Positions 33,999-46,249 of a DNA stretch of 64,000 nt are shown here, in pieces. The first letter of the stretch is position 1. Each line of letters starts with the position of its first letter. The notes under the pieces were generated by a model. That model had not been told where the DNA came from. It made no database searches and saw only the letters and a program-made list of their open reading frames with translations. The DNA is taken from positions 636,001 through 700,000 of the forward strand of contig WPIO01000074.1 in assembly GCA_009760855.2 (NCBI GenBank). Direction: 5' to 3'. The DNA is from Cristatella mucedo. Its lineage: Eukaryota > Bryozoa > Phylactolaemata > Cristatellidae. Made by a program: the position numbers and the translations under genes.

Positions 33999-34475
33999 TA
34001 GGCACTTTCATGCGTGGATAAGCGACGGCGGCAAGCGCGGTCGCACGACGCCCGCCAGGATCACGACGACGACCGAATGACGATCGCCTGGACAAAGGGT
34101 TTGTAGTGAGGACCAGATTGGAGTCTCCCTTAAACAGCTTCCAGAGCAGGGGGTAACAGGGGTCAGGGATGATTGCCAGTCGATGGGGGGATCATTCCCG
34201 GCTCTGAGCGATTAGGAACTGGAGCCACACACGTCACCGACTCGATTCGAGGCTTGCCGATCGATGCGAGTCCGAGCAGTAGCAGCAGGTGCCCGCAGAC
34301 AAGGTCAAAGTAGAAGGTCATAGTAGAAGGTCAAATTAGAAGGTCAAATTAGAAGGTCGAAGGAGCGACGCCAGCCAGCCGGGGTGAGCCCGGTAAAGGA
34401 CGGTAAAAGTATGTTAATAGACCTGCTGCCATCGGTTCTCTGAGGTCGCTAGACAAATGCATTCCTGCTATTATT
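33999..34475. repeat. Short 13-bp repeats in otherwise unassigned DNA
   Basis: Units of the form aaggtcaaattag (with variants aaggtcaaagtag and aaggtcatagtag) occur four to five times at about 34300-34356. The rest of this stretch holds nothing I recognise. Confidence 0.7.
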
Positions 34476-34530
34476 CTCATAGCTATTATTATTATTATTA
34501 TTACTCGCTATTATTATTATTATTATTACG
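34476..34530. repeat. (TTA)n microsatellite
   Basis: Two blocks of attattattatt separated by actcgct. Confidence 0.9.
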
Positions 34531-35136
34531 GACGTGCCATTTGACGGACGGCCAGCGCGGGCTGGCAGCGAAGCCGCGTAGTACGGTGGCTGGAATGTCC
34601 GCGGCGGACGCGGCTGGTCTTCCGTGCATTGCTTCGCCTGCGAGTTCTCTATTTCGCAGGCACGAGTTTATCTGACTGCTGCTCCCCTACTTTCACACTA
34701 TTGCTCGCTCGCCTCGCTCTTCCCGCGATGCAAGAGTTCAAGCGGTGCTTTCACATAATGCATACGATAAAGTTAAAGTAAAAGATACATAAATAAAAAT
34801 ATAAATATAGATACATGAACAAAATAAAGAAAAGAATGCGCCGCGCGCGGCGGCGCCGACAACGACGAGCGGCGGTTTCGTGACCGTACGGTTCCTCAGC
34901 CGCCGCCTCCGCCTCCGCCGCCTCTGCCGCCAATGCAGAGCCGCATGCGCTCTCGACGACCGCGAAGCGCGAAGCTCGGCTGCCTCTCCCGAGGCCTGGC
35001 TTGCTGCCGCAGGGCGACGCTCTCGACGTCTTTCCGTCGGTCGCTCAGAGGAGCTGCGGCGACTGTTATCTGTCGATGAAACTACGAGCGTTAGCGAGCG
35101 AGCGCCTGCGCATTCAAAGCTTCGCCGGCGAAGCTT
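34531..35136. other. Unassigned stretch with AT-rich then CpG-rich part
   Basis: An AT-rich run at 34755-34830 is followed by CpG-rich sequence at 34840-35120 with a ccgcctccgcctccgccgcc triplet run. No gene is recognised. The CpG-rich part may be regulatory. Confidence 0.35.
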
Positions 35137-35322
35137 CTAAAAAAAATATCAGCTGATTAAACAGCCTCCTTTTGTATAGCGACAGAAGCGCCACAAAGGC
35201 TATCGCGAGCGCTCGCAGCTCGGCGATAAAGGATCGCTCGCCGCAGGATTCGAACCCACGACCTCGGAACCGAGGTCGTGAAGAGCGACCGCCTTACCTG
35301 GCGTGCCATCGTGGCTCTCCCG
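35137..35322 (-). mobile_element. SINE-1 copy (complete)
   Basis: On the minus strand: head with ggcacgccaggtaaggcggt (A-box region) and gaggtcgtgggttcgaatcc (B box), then tgcggcgagcgatcctttat, the body, tcgctatacaaaaggaggct and gtttaatcagctgatatttt. It is the best-preserved SINE-1 in the window. A perfect palindrome cgacctcggttccgaggtcg precedes the B box. Confidence 0.88.
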
Positions 35323-35442
35323 GTCTCAGTGAGTAGCTCTAGACTTAATGGCTAAATAAAAGCAGCGAATTCCACTGAAAGCACGGTTCGAAGCGACGAG
35401 AGAAGGACGCGCTTCAAGCACGGGGCGCCAGAATGCAAACGT

Positions 35443-35514
35443 CAGCTGATTCAGCAGCTGATTCAGCAGCTGATTCAGCAGCTGATTCAGCAGCTGATTC
35501 AGCAGCTGATTCAG
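35443..35514. repeat. 12-bp tandem repeat, 6 copies
   Basis: cagctgattcag occurs six times in a row with no change. A looser array of gccacgatt(c/g) units follows at about 35593-35692. Confidence 0.95.
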
Positions 35515-37085
35515 CTTCCCGTGACGTGGATATTGTGCGTAGAGCCTGATGAGCCTGCTGCAACGCCCTCGACGCAGCTGGTGACACGAAATGTCCACGA
35601 TTCGAGTTGCCACGATTGCTGCCACGAATCGAGCTGCCGAGATTCCTGCCACGATTCCTGCCACGATTGCTGCCGCGATTCGAGCTGCCATGACGGGCGA
35701 AGTAAGAGGTAGAGCGCTTTTTCTACATATTATTCTGATCAGCTGCGGCTAGCGAACTAGTCGTTTGTTGCTGTTTCTGTAAGAAGTCTTCATTCTTCAG
35801 AATCTGACCTGAACTTCATTTCTCCCCCTCAGCTATTTGAGACCAAGTCTTTGGGTGCAAATGCGGGTCACTTGACAATTTGAGGATATCGACTGTCAAT
35901 CGTGAATCGGCTCGCGCTGCACATGTACCGCTGCACCGATCCCAGCCCGCTCGCTCCGATCGAATGTGTGCTGACGTTGTGCCCGCAGCGACCCCGAAAC
36001 TTGTCGGCCCTAGATGGGCTCGCGCGCCGAGCAGTAGACATTTTGGGCAGGTTCCTGAAAAGTGCAACGAGGCATGTACCCAGTCATCGGCAGCGTCATC
36101 TGTCGCCGATTAGCTTTGGACCGTGGGTAGACAGGAACGGCGAAAACTTTAGTGAGAGAGAGTCGAGAAGAAAGCGCAGAGCAAGCTGCAAGCTGTCAAT
36201 TTTGTGTGGAGGGAAATACATTTTGACAGCGAGGCAGAGGTTCAGACTCATCACTAAGTGACCACGACAGCCTCGGGGTAAATATAGGAACTCGGTTGAC
36301 GCCAGTACTGCGGCTCGCTTGTGGGCGTGTCGCCCTTCAAACGTTTCAAAACAAGCGACAGCAGACGGTGAAAGCCATCTACTGCTAATGGGCTGCATGG
36401 GTCTCCCTGGAGCGGTAGCTGCTGAGCAGTTGCGCAGTTTGCCTAGAGTGCTGTTACGCAGTTACATAAGCGCAGGCTGCCAGGCCAGAGCTTCTTAGGT
36501 AAACGGCGTATGCTAACAGCGTACGAAGTGCGCCACTGTGACCCGTTAAAGCGATGTCGTAGCAATTACACGGGTACCCGGATGAAAATGAGTTAATTCT
36601 TTTCATTAGAAGAGGTGACAATCCAAGTACAGCGAATGTCGCAAGGTCGGTCGGTTGTGCGGCGGCCATCTAGCCACGTTTCCTTGGCGTGGGTGGGCAT
36701 GGGCGTTCGAGTGTCTACAGTCGACTCGGCTTATCAGAATACGCTTGTCAGAATTCGCTTGTCAGAATACGCTCGGGCCGGCGAATGGCCATTCTTGTGG
36801 GCGGAGTTTTCCCTCGTGCGGAGTGCGACTATAGCTAGAGTAAATCTTGAAAGCGGAACTGCCTTTCTTATAGGCGGGAGTACTCCTATATCCGATATTC
36901 TTACACACGGAGTCGACTGTACTCTACGTTGGCTGCGACGTGCGCTACCTTTGAAGAAGAATTCTGCGCCGAAAAGTCGGAGAATTCTTGCCACGATGCC
37001 GCTGTCTGGATCTGGATATGATTAAAAAGAAAAGATGTTATTCATTCGTATAGTGTGCTAAAAGGATTTTATCTCAACAAAATTG
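35515..37085. other. Unassigned stretch
   Basis: Contains the loose gccacgatt array (35593-35692) and a three-copy 14-bp repeat tcagaatacgcttg at about 36735-36775. No gene or mobile element recognised. Confidence 0.4.
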
Positions 37086-37090
37086 CTTCA

Positions 37091-37147
37091 CACACACGCG
37101 CACGCACACGCACGCGAACACGCACGCACGCACGCACGCACGCACAC
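37091..37147. repeat. (CACG)n-like simple repeat
   Basis: Alternating cacgcacg/cacacg units with small interruptions. Confidence 0.9.
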
Positions 37148-39200
37148 TGCACCACGTAAGCCCCCGAACTTGGCCGTCAAAGGCGAGCACCTCAAGCCAA
37201 ACCTCTTCAGCACGACTGAGGTGAGAATCTGTCGATTTATTTTCATGCGTTTGCGGCTCCTAACTCGAAAAGCGCACAAACCTAACCAATTGTGGTGGCG
37301 ATGATACCCATCAAGAGCCGATAGAGAAAGGCTGTAGACTGAAAATTTAATCGCCTTTACCTTTACTTGGCTAGAAACAACGTTAATATACCCCAGGAAT
37401 CCAACCCGATGTATTTGTAGCAGCGTCTGCCAACTCTCAGCCTTCATTTCCGGTGGCACGGTAAACTTCAAATGCCAGCGCTCAGCTCGCCAGACGGACG
37501 ATCTGCGAAGTTTTTCTAGCAGGAATGACTGGGGTGAGCCGATTTGAGCTGCCGGTTCCTGTCCCAAAAGCCGCGCTAGAATGATGCGGCAACTGTAGGC
37601 GCAAAAGAAGCAAACTTTCCAAGCTAGTGCACATCGTCAGACGAACGAAACGCGGCGATTCCTAGTCGCTACTTTTGCCAGGCCGAAATCAGGACCCGTC
37701 TGTGTCCACCCACTGTGCCAATTCAAGCCTGCGAAGTGCGCTCGCTCGCAAGTTTTTGCGCCGGCGAAGTGCCAGACTGAGAGTCTGGTCCCGTGGGCTC
37801 GTGGAAAGTTTCCCGGAAGCGTCAAATGCCAAGGTCGCACCGGAGGCTGCATCAAACGGCTAACTCTCGTCCCTTCTCCGAGTGGCCAACATGGCCACTC
37901 GGAGAAGGGACGAGTTGCTCGGACAGCAGCAGAGAAGCTTACGATTGCGAATGGCGCTTTTGCTCAAGCTCGAGCCCGAGGCGCAAAGATCGACCGATCC
38001 CCGGCCGCCGCGCACTGTGGCGAACCCGCTCAGTGAGCTGTGAGCAGCGCGAGGTCAGACTGCATCTCGCTGGCAGCAACGAACCGGATCATCATCGGGC
38101 AGCGATAAAGTCGCCCTTTGCTTGGGCCGATAGCGCACGCGACGCTTCGGACATTTGAAACGCTTTCAGCTACTTGGAGTCTAGTAAGTCGTACTTCGAG
38201 AGGGTCAAGCGCACAATCGACAGGCAGCACGCACAAGAAAACCACCTCGCACGACTGCCACTCCCACGCCACTCACCCACCCACCCACCCACCCCCCCCG
38301 GCGAGAGCGCGCTGAAATACGAACTCTGGGAAGAACGCCCCGCGACGGCGGCCCTCAATCCAGCTCGCGTAAACACGGCCGCCAATGAACGCCAATAGCC
38401 ACCGGCGTCAGCCTCGCGGCCAGCCGACGGGCGCACTGCGAGGCGACACTAGGGCTGACGCGAGCGGACGCAAAGACCTCGAAGGGCAATCGCACCGGTC
38501 GACCTCGGCTGCGAGGGGTGTGGCGGTGGGTGGAGGAGACAACCGGTGCCCGGTGACAGCCGGCCGAAGAGGCGGCTGCTGGCTGCCGCCTCTTCGTTGT
38601 GCTATTTGCTGCAGGGCTGACGGAGCTCGTAGCGGTAGCTCGTAGTGGTTTTGGACCGTTTACGGAGCTCCACTTTAGTTCTTTGGCAGCTCTGCTGTGA
38701 ACGACAGCAGTCAGCTCCGGTGATCTTATCTGGTCGCCTCGCAGATCGAGTGCAGCTGATGTTGCACAGTTAATGTATTCGCTATTTTTTTTAGCCTCGG
38801 CTCAAAATTGGGCCTTGTAGGGCGCTCTAAAAGTCTAATCTCTCTTCTTACCTGTTTTGCACAGCTATTTTTAGTGCTTCGCTTCCTCGGTTCATTTCAC
38901 ACGTTGGCTAGAACCCACTGTTTTTGCTTGATGACAATCGGGAGAATTATCTTTGAAATATGGGATTTATTTTAGCGCAGATCTTACTGACAGCCATTTA
39001 AATCGAGAAATTGCATAGTAGGACCTTGGGCTAGCTGACGACCGCCTAAATTAGTACATAACTGTCTCAGTTCTTATCGTCGTCAGTCCTCTCCTCTTCT
39101 CCCGGGCACTGTCCAATCATCATCCGATCATCGCGGCTTTAAGATTCCGAGGTAGGGATCGCCTTACCGCCTATTGACATCAAGGTTGTTCCTAACTTTT
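37148..39200. other. Unassigned stretch containing a perfect hairpin
   Basis: Apart from the inverted repeat at 37866-37914 and a (CACC)n run at about 38270-38295, no gene, RNA gene or repeat is recognised. The frames here overlap one another on both strands. Confidence 0.4.
37866..37914. repeat. Perfect inverted repeat, 23-bp arms, 3-base spacer
   Basis: The left arm runs from ctcgtcccttctccg through agtggcca, the spacer is aca, and the right arm is the exact reverse complement ending ggagaagggacgag. Could form a DNA cruciform or RNA hairpin. No terminator role is implied. Confidence 0.95.
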
Positions 39201-39204
39201 AACT

Positions 39205-40045
39205 ACTGTAATAACAATAATACATTTTTTATAACCCCCTCAAAGAACTTGATCTCTTTTTCAGCACTTTACACGTGCTGTAAAGGAAGCATGGTCGGAT
39301 GGTTAGTGGTAACGCACACGTCAACAGGCATAACATGGTTGTAGGCGGCGTGCACAGGGTCAGAATGCAAATATGGTCAGTGGCAGCATGCACCGTGCCG
39401 GCACGCATATGCACACAAAGAATGAATTACATGAAACCACTAAAGGCTGTGGTAAATATAATGCGTTTTATATCATGCGTTTTTTATTCTTTTCAAATGT
39501 CATCAAGTCTGGGGATACCGTGATGCTGTTCAGAAGTGAGTTTCAGGTTATGGGATTATACGAACTAAAGGCACTGTCTCCACAGAATTTGAGGTTAACG
39601 CGAGCTCACGTAGCTATACGAATTGATCTAGAAAAGCGGGCAAGGCCTTGCTTGGCCTGGCGGGGGAGTAGATCTGTCAAATAAGCGGGAGCCAAAGAAT
39701 ACACGGACCTAACAGTGATCGACAGAACTTTGAAGTCGATGCGCTGCTTGAATGGGAGCAAGTGCAGTTCGGCGAGAAGTAGTATGATGCAGCAGCTGCA
39801 GAGCTCACGACAGACAAGCCTAGCTGTAGTTTTGCACCGGCTGTAAGCGTCTGATTGCACAGGCCGGAAGACCGGCAAGCAGTGAGTTACAGAAGTCGAG
39901 ACGGCACGCGACGAATGCGTGGACCAATTTCGATGTAATATCACTGTCTAAGCACGCCCGAATTTCACAATGTCATGCAGCTGAAAGTGGGCAAGCTCGG
40001 CCAAGGCTGAGCTGATGTGGCCGTCTGATGAAAGGTCACTTTGGA
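39205..40045 (-). pseudogene. LINE-A 3' half, broken
   Basis: On the minus strand the copy reads from the RT C-terminal region (TSVTHCLPVFRPVQSDAYSR region, the LLAELHLLPFKQRIDFKVLS block, then SLAPAYLTDLLP) into the 3' UTR (gcccaccataactgac-like blocks) and the LINE-A tail (gagatcaagttctttgaggg) with a TAT-rich end at about 39205-39235. It has frameshifts and stops and is 5' truncated at about 40045. Confidence 0.85.
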
Positions 40046-40515
40046 ATTGGCCAAGGCGCAGAATTCTCGTGCGCCTACGCTTTCGCCGCCGCAGCTTTGC
40101 CGCCATGAGCTCGTCCGGACGAGCCAGCCCCTCGACATGAGCTGCGCGCAGGAAGTGAATGCGTGATCCAAATGTGGGCCCCACTGCCAGCTTCGAGGCG
40201 GTTGGCCGATGGCCGATGCGGCAGTCGGCCGCTGCAGAGCGGAAACGTTATGATGCATCGACATTCGAAATTTTCACGAAGCCAAAACATCCCGTTCGAC
40301 GCCGCAGCTGCAGAGAATAAAATGAGCATCTACGCCGGCGTGCGTGGTAGCGCCGGCCGACGAGTCGCGGCGGAAGCAGCTCCGACGCAGGCAAAGCTGC
40401 TTCCGGTGGGGGCAAGACACAACTTAAGGTGGGGGTAAACCAACTCGTCCGCGGTTCTTAGCTGAGGGGTAATGTGCTCCCACTTTCGACCCCGGTAGCG
40501 GTTTTGATTGTACTG
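40046..40515. other. Unassigned GC-rich stretch
   Basis: Several overlapping short frames, no recognised feature. Confidence 0.4.
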
Positions 40516-40519
40516 CTGC

Positions 40520-40650
40520 ATACAGTGCTCTGCACGCTACCACTAACCGTTCGTTCGACCATGACTCCTTTACATCACATGTAAGGTGCCAAAAAAGAGA
40601 TCAGGTTGTCTGCGGGTGCTACACAAGTGTGCCGGTATTATTATCATTAT
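40520..40650 (+). mobile_element. LINE-A tail fragment
   Basis: ctaccactaaccgttcgttc, catgtaaggtgccaaaaaag, agatcaggttgtctgcgggt and a TAT-rich end (about 40635-40675) match the last 110 bp of LINE-A (compare 55250-55345) with many changes. Old, 5'-truncated insertion. Confidence 0.65.
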
Positions 40651-40904
40651 CGTAGTTATTATCGTTATTACTATACAACCTGGTGGGTTGCCACAAAAGC
40701 TCTCCTGCCTTTTTCGCTTTACACTTTTCGTGAGTTTGTCGAAGAGCCAAACTTTACATTATACTTTTGCTTACTATGCGACAAAAATCAGCGATCCTAT
40801 TATTAATACATACGTCAATGCACTTAATGATACTTTCCTACTAAGCCACGCCGCTAGGGCGAGCACTCCAAAAGGAGGTTCACCGGGAAACTTAATAGCT
40901 ACCC

Positions 40905-41085
40905 CAATTATAGGGCCTTGATGGCCCATGTGGTAAGGTGCTGACTCTCACGACTGAGATCGCGGGTTTGAATCCTGGATTGGACGATCCTTTATTGCCA
41001 ACTGCAAGGTGTGATGACAGCCATTAAGGCACTGCTGCCTCTATACAGAAATGAGGCTGTTAAATCAGCTAATATTTAGCTCTTA
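40905..41085 (+). mobile_element. SINE-1 copy (complete)
   Basis: gccttgatggcccatgtggt (A-box region), gatcgcgggtttgaatcctg (B box), gacgatcctttattgccaac, ctgcaag, agccattaaggcactgctgc, and gaggctgttaaatcagctaa at the end. Confidence 0.85.
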
Positions 41086-41394
41086 CGTATTCATCATCAA
41101 TCCATAGATATAAGTCATTCATAAGGATACTGAATACCTAAATCCTCACATTTTGAATTGATACTTCCACCACATTCCCCGCGTTCTCTGCAGAGAGTTG
41201 AGTTTCTATTCTAGTCTCAGTTTCCTAGCGCCGTTGACCTCTCGTTAGGGTGGCAGCTCTACTGACCAGTCTTCTTTATTACTTTACTTTATTATTAAGT
41301 ATACTATATTTAACCAGATAATATTGAAGGAAATGTGAGTGAACTTAGAAAAAGGTCACTAGCGAACTCTATATCTATTGATGCTACTTATAGT
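41086..41394. other. Unassigned AT-rich stretch
   Basis: Nothing recognised. Confidence 0.5.
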
Positions 41395-42440
41395 TAGGTA
41401 TGGGGTGGTTAGGGTGACGTACGCGGTCAGCATGCAAGTGTGCTTAGTGGCAGCATGCAACAGCGTCAGCACGCGTCAGCACATAAACGACGAATTACAG
41501 GGACCCACTAAATCCTATCATAGATAGGTGCCTTTTTAGTTTCTTTTTAAATGTGATCAAGTCAGGGGATGTGATGGAAGTCGCGAGTGAGTTTCAGGCT
41601 TTGGGAGCATATGAAATGAATGCACGATCCCCAAAGTATTCGAGGTTTGTACGAGGTATTGGTAAATAGTTAGCTTCCGAAAAGCGGGTGGTACGATACT
41701 TGGCCTGGTGTGGCAGTAGATCTGTTAGGTAGGCTGGAGCCAAAAAATGAAGGGACCTAAAAGTGAGCGACAAAACCTTGAAGTATTCTATTGCGTATCA
41801 CTTTGCAGCAAATGTAAAGCGCCTAGAAAGAGATTAAGTTCTCTGAGGGCGCTTTATCAAGTGCAATATTATTATTATTATTATTATAAGTCGATCCGTT
41901 ACTTGACTGGTAGCTAGTGTAAGTCAGCGAGAAGTGGTGTGATGTGGCAACGCTCACGACAGACAAGCCTAGATGCAGAGTTTTGCACCAGCTGTAAGCG
42001 CCTGATTGCACATGCCGGTAGGCCAGCAAGCAGTGAGTTACAGAAGTCAAGACGGAATGTCCCAAATGCATGGACCAACTTTGATGTGGTATCCTTATCT
42101 AAGCAAACCCTGACTTTAGCAATGTAATGTAGCTGAAAGTAGGCAGACTTGATTGTGGAGCTGATGTGGTCGTCTAACAAAAGGTCACCGAGAACATGAC
42201 ACCTAGATTTCGTGCAGATTCAGCTAGAGATGTGCTGGTAAAGCCGATTTTGAGCATTAGCCTTTACAATTTCTGAATCACACTTGGTTTTCCCATAAAG
42301 CAAGTAATAAAGTAAAGTAAGTAATAAAGTAAAGTAATCACACTTGGTTTTCCCACTAGTAAGTGAGTTTTATCATCATTTAATTTAAGAAAATTTGCTG
42401 CCATCCATGTGCGGATGTCACCATGCGGTTGATACATCAA
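41395..42440 (-). pseudogene. LINE-A copy, 3' half, with an insertion
   Basis: Minus-strand LINE-A covering FLKLNDDKT (42350-42400), the SGLDFCNSLLAGLPACAIRR block, RLVCRE, LLADLH and the 3' UTR. It is interrupted by a plus-strand LINE-A tail (41784-41890) and carries a local duplication of atcacacttggttttccca around a taaagtaaag repeat (42279-42352). It lacks the final ~100 bp of the LINE-A tail at its 3' side. Confidence 0.85.
41784..41890 (+). mobile_element. Tail-only LINE-A insertion inside an opposite-strand LINE-A
   Basis: ctttgcagcaaatgtaaagc, gcctagaaagagattaagtt, ctctgagggcgctttatcaa and a short ATT run. The host sequence on both sides joins cleanly (accttgaag to tcgatccgtt, compare 39726-39740). 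The trinucleotide aag is present on both sides and may be a short target-site duplication. Confidence 0.9.
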
Positions 42441-42604
42441 AAGCACGATATTAAGTACGGTGAATTAGTTAATCGCTTTGACGAATACTGGATAGGTGCC
42501 AGAAATACGTAAACCACATCAGCAAGTTACAAAAATATAATTTTCGAAAGTGTAGGGAATAAAAAGAACCCATGTTTGATTCAGACAATAAATAGAATAA
42601 ATAA

Positions 42605-42674
42605 ATAAAATTCATTTGCATAGCGCCAAAATAGAACTTAATCTCAATTCAGGCGCTTCACGTATACCCTAGTG
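42605..42674 (-). mobile_element. SINE-2 tail fragment
   Basis: The minus strand reads gtgaagcgcctgaattgaga then ttaagttctattttggcgct and atgcaaatg followed by an ATT-rich end. This is the 3' end of SINE-2 without its tRNA-like head. Confidence 0.7.
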
Positions 42675-44059
42675 CTCAAGCCGCCGACTTCTGTCGTCAA
42701 AGACGGGCACATTAAGCCCTCAACCGGGTCAAACCAGGACAATGGATTTTTTGTACTCATTGTGCAAAGTGCAGTTGAGCAGCTCTGTGAAAACATCGTG
42801 CCCTCCTCCCCCCCCCCCCCTGGGATCGCCAGCATAACGCCTCCCTCCCCCGGAATCGCGAGCATCCTGCCCCTTCCCCAATGGAATCGCGAGCATCCTG
42901 CCCCGGTGCCGCAGACAGTGTCCAGAGAGTCTGCCAGTGCCCGTCTGAGCTTGTTCAACCTGAATCGTATAGGTTCAGGATGCTTGAGTGGCGGGGGGGG
43001 GGGGCTGGGAGGGCTGCATCGAGATGCAGGTCCCCATCTTACCGAGGTGCTCCGCTGGACGGTTCGCGATAACTTCCACCAACCATTTGGTCCCCAGCGC
43101 TTCCTCGGCGCTCGGAACGAGACGCCGATTCCTGAGGCTGCTCTACAATGCACTCGTCCGGTCGGAGGGTCGGAAGGTCGGACAGAACTGGTGACTTTTA
43201 CCGTTCGACGCTCAGATTTCCAGAGGTCGCGGCTTCAAATCTGCGCGAGCTGAAACGCGCGCGCGTCCTCCCGCACTCGCGATCGCCCTGCGACGGAGAC
43301 GCCCGTCGAGAGCTCTACTTTACGGTACTTTACGGTCGCGCAGCTGCGAATCCGGTCGAGCTTCGCGGGACGCACGGAACGCATCGTCGGCTAAAAACTA
43401 GGCCACGGGTGACGCGCTCGCTTCCGATCCCGAGCGACGCCGCGAGCAGACGAGCGGGTCGCAGCGTCGTCGGGAAGCAGCTGCGTCTACTTTGCAGCTG
43501 CGCCGGCTCCTGCGCCTCGAAGGCGAAGGTCGAAGCTTTCGCGCGACTCGACGCGAACGTGTCGGAACCAATCGGAGGGCTCCGAGCTCTCGATCGGCCA
43601 CGCTGTCGATCTGATCGATGCAGAGGCACGGCAAAAGTGTCCAGCAACTCTCCGTCGCCGCCGCATTTTGACGCAGAGCTTTGCCGCGCTCGTCGAAATC
43701 GAATGGAGGCTTCAGGGTGTCGGGGGCCTAAAAGGCGGCCTCTCGGACTGGTCGCCGGCCGGCGAGTGCCCCTACTGCGCGAGAAAGAATCGCAAGCGTG
43801 GCGTGGAAAGCCCTCGGAGAGCAGTCGTCCTCGGCGAGGGGTCGTCTTCGCGTGTCACGTGACGACACGTCACGCGTCGCACCAACAGTCTGCGAACGCG
43901 TGCGTGCGTGCGCGAGGAAAGTGTTTTCTTTTCATCTTCCGCCAGCGCGAGTCTTCAAAAAACTCCGTAGATTGAGGCTCCGTAGGTCGACGGCTCGTCA
44001 ATTTTCCATCGATCTAGTCAATCTCGATTTCCATAGTGTTTTGCCATCGATCAAGCATC

Positions 44060-44061
<2 letters not shown>
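42675..44061. promoter_or_regulatory. Long CpG-rich block with C and G homopolymer runs
   Basis: CpG-dense especially at 43180-43930. Poly-C at about 42809-42820 and poly-G at about 42992-43003. The 275-codon plus frame at 43148-43975 has random-like, arginine- and serine-rich composition and overlaps long antisense frames, so I do not call a gene. May be a CpG island. Confidence 0.3.

Positions 44062-44144
<83 letters not shown>
44062..44144. repeat. (CT)n microsatellite
   Basis: Uninterrupted CT repeat of about 83 bp. Confidence 0.97.
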
Positions 44145-45300
<1,156 letters not shown>

Positions 45301-45960
45301 ACCGCGCACTCGTCCGCGCCATCTTACGCCGCCGTCGCCGCCACCTCGGCGGTGACATCAAATTCGCTGACCGGCCCGGCCCGGTATGGCCCGGCGGCGG
45401 CGCGTCAAGTTCACGCTTCGCGCGCCGCGATCGGGGCCTGCTCTGCATTGATCGACCGCACACGTCAAGAGCGCCCCGCCCCGATCGTCGATAGTCGATC
45501 GGGGCGCTCTTGGCGCGATGTCGAGGCGGCTTTCGCTCGCACGAGTCCGCTTGTGCCGGAAGTGCCGGCAGCCGTCGCTCCTCTTGAGCGAGCAGAGCGG
45601 AGTTAACGATCGAGCAGCCCCGCCCACTCTGTCCAGAGTCTGGACCGAGTCTGGACGCACGACGACCCGAGCTCCAACAGCTAGCCAGCCAGACGCCCGC
45701 GGCTGCAGCATCGGCGCTGCTTCGACGATCGCTGCAGAGACGTCGCGTCCGGCGCCATCTCTTCGCCTCCCCGCTCGGGTCGCTTCCTCTCGCCTCCTCT
45801 CGTCCTCGCCCGTGCAGCGTCTTCTCCTCGCAACCGCCACAGTCTGGATCGTGGCCCAGCGCTAAGGTAGAGGCGCGACCGTAGGCAGAGTTTCTCGGGT
45901 GCGAGTGCACCTATATATAGTGGAGCTAATTCTCTTCATTCTTTGCCTCTTCTACGAGCG
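45301..45960 (+). promoter_or_regulatory. CpG island with a TATA-type core promoter candidate
   Basis: CpG-dense sequence from 45301 to about 45900 ends with ctatatatag at 45911-45920, a good TATA box, followed 15-40 bp downstream by a pyrimidine-rich stretch tctcttcattctttgcctct where transcription could start. No downstream exon is recognised: the sequence becomes AT-rich at 46030-46210 and CpG-rich again after 46250. An imperfect hairpin lies at 45467-45511 (aagagcgccccg against its complement, with a bulge). Confidence 0.35.
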
Positions 45961-46024
45961 AGGCGAACGCAGCTAGCCCGTCGTCGGCCACGCTAAATTA
46001 ACGGTCGCGTCTGCCGCGGACTAG

Positions 46025-46212
46025 TCGTCAGCTATTTTCTATTTTCTATTTTTATTATATTATATTATAGTATATTATATTATTATATATTTATTATTTT
46101 TATTATATATTTATTTACATATTTTATATTATATATATTTTTTATATTTTATATTTTTATAATTTTATATATTTTATTTATATTTTTCTATTTTATATTT
46201 TATATTTTAGTG
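46025..46212. repeat. AT-rich low-complexity tract
   Basis: Almost entirely ATTTT/TATAT words for about 185 bp, set between two CpG-rich blocks. Confidence 0.9.
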
Positions 46213-46249
46213 CGTCCCATTCTCTCAGCCGTCGCCGAGTCCGCTTAGG

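Noticed and set aside
43148-43975. 275-codon plus-strand frame
   Set aside because: CpG-rich stop-poor region with overlapping antisense frames. No recognised motif.
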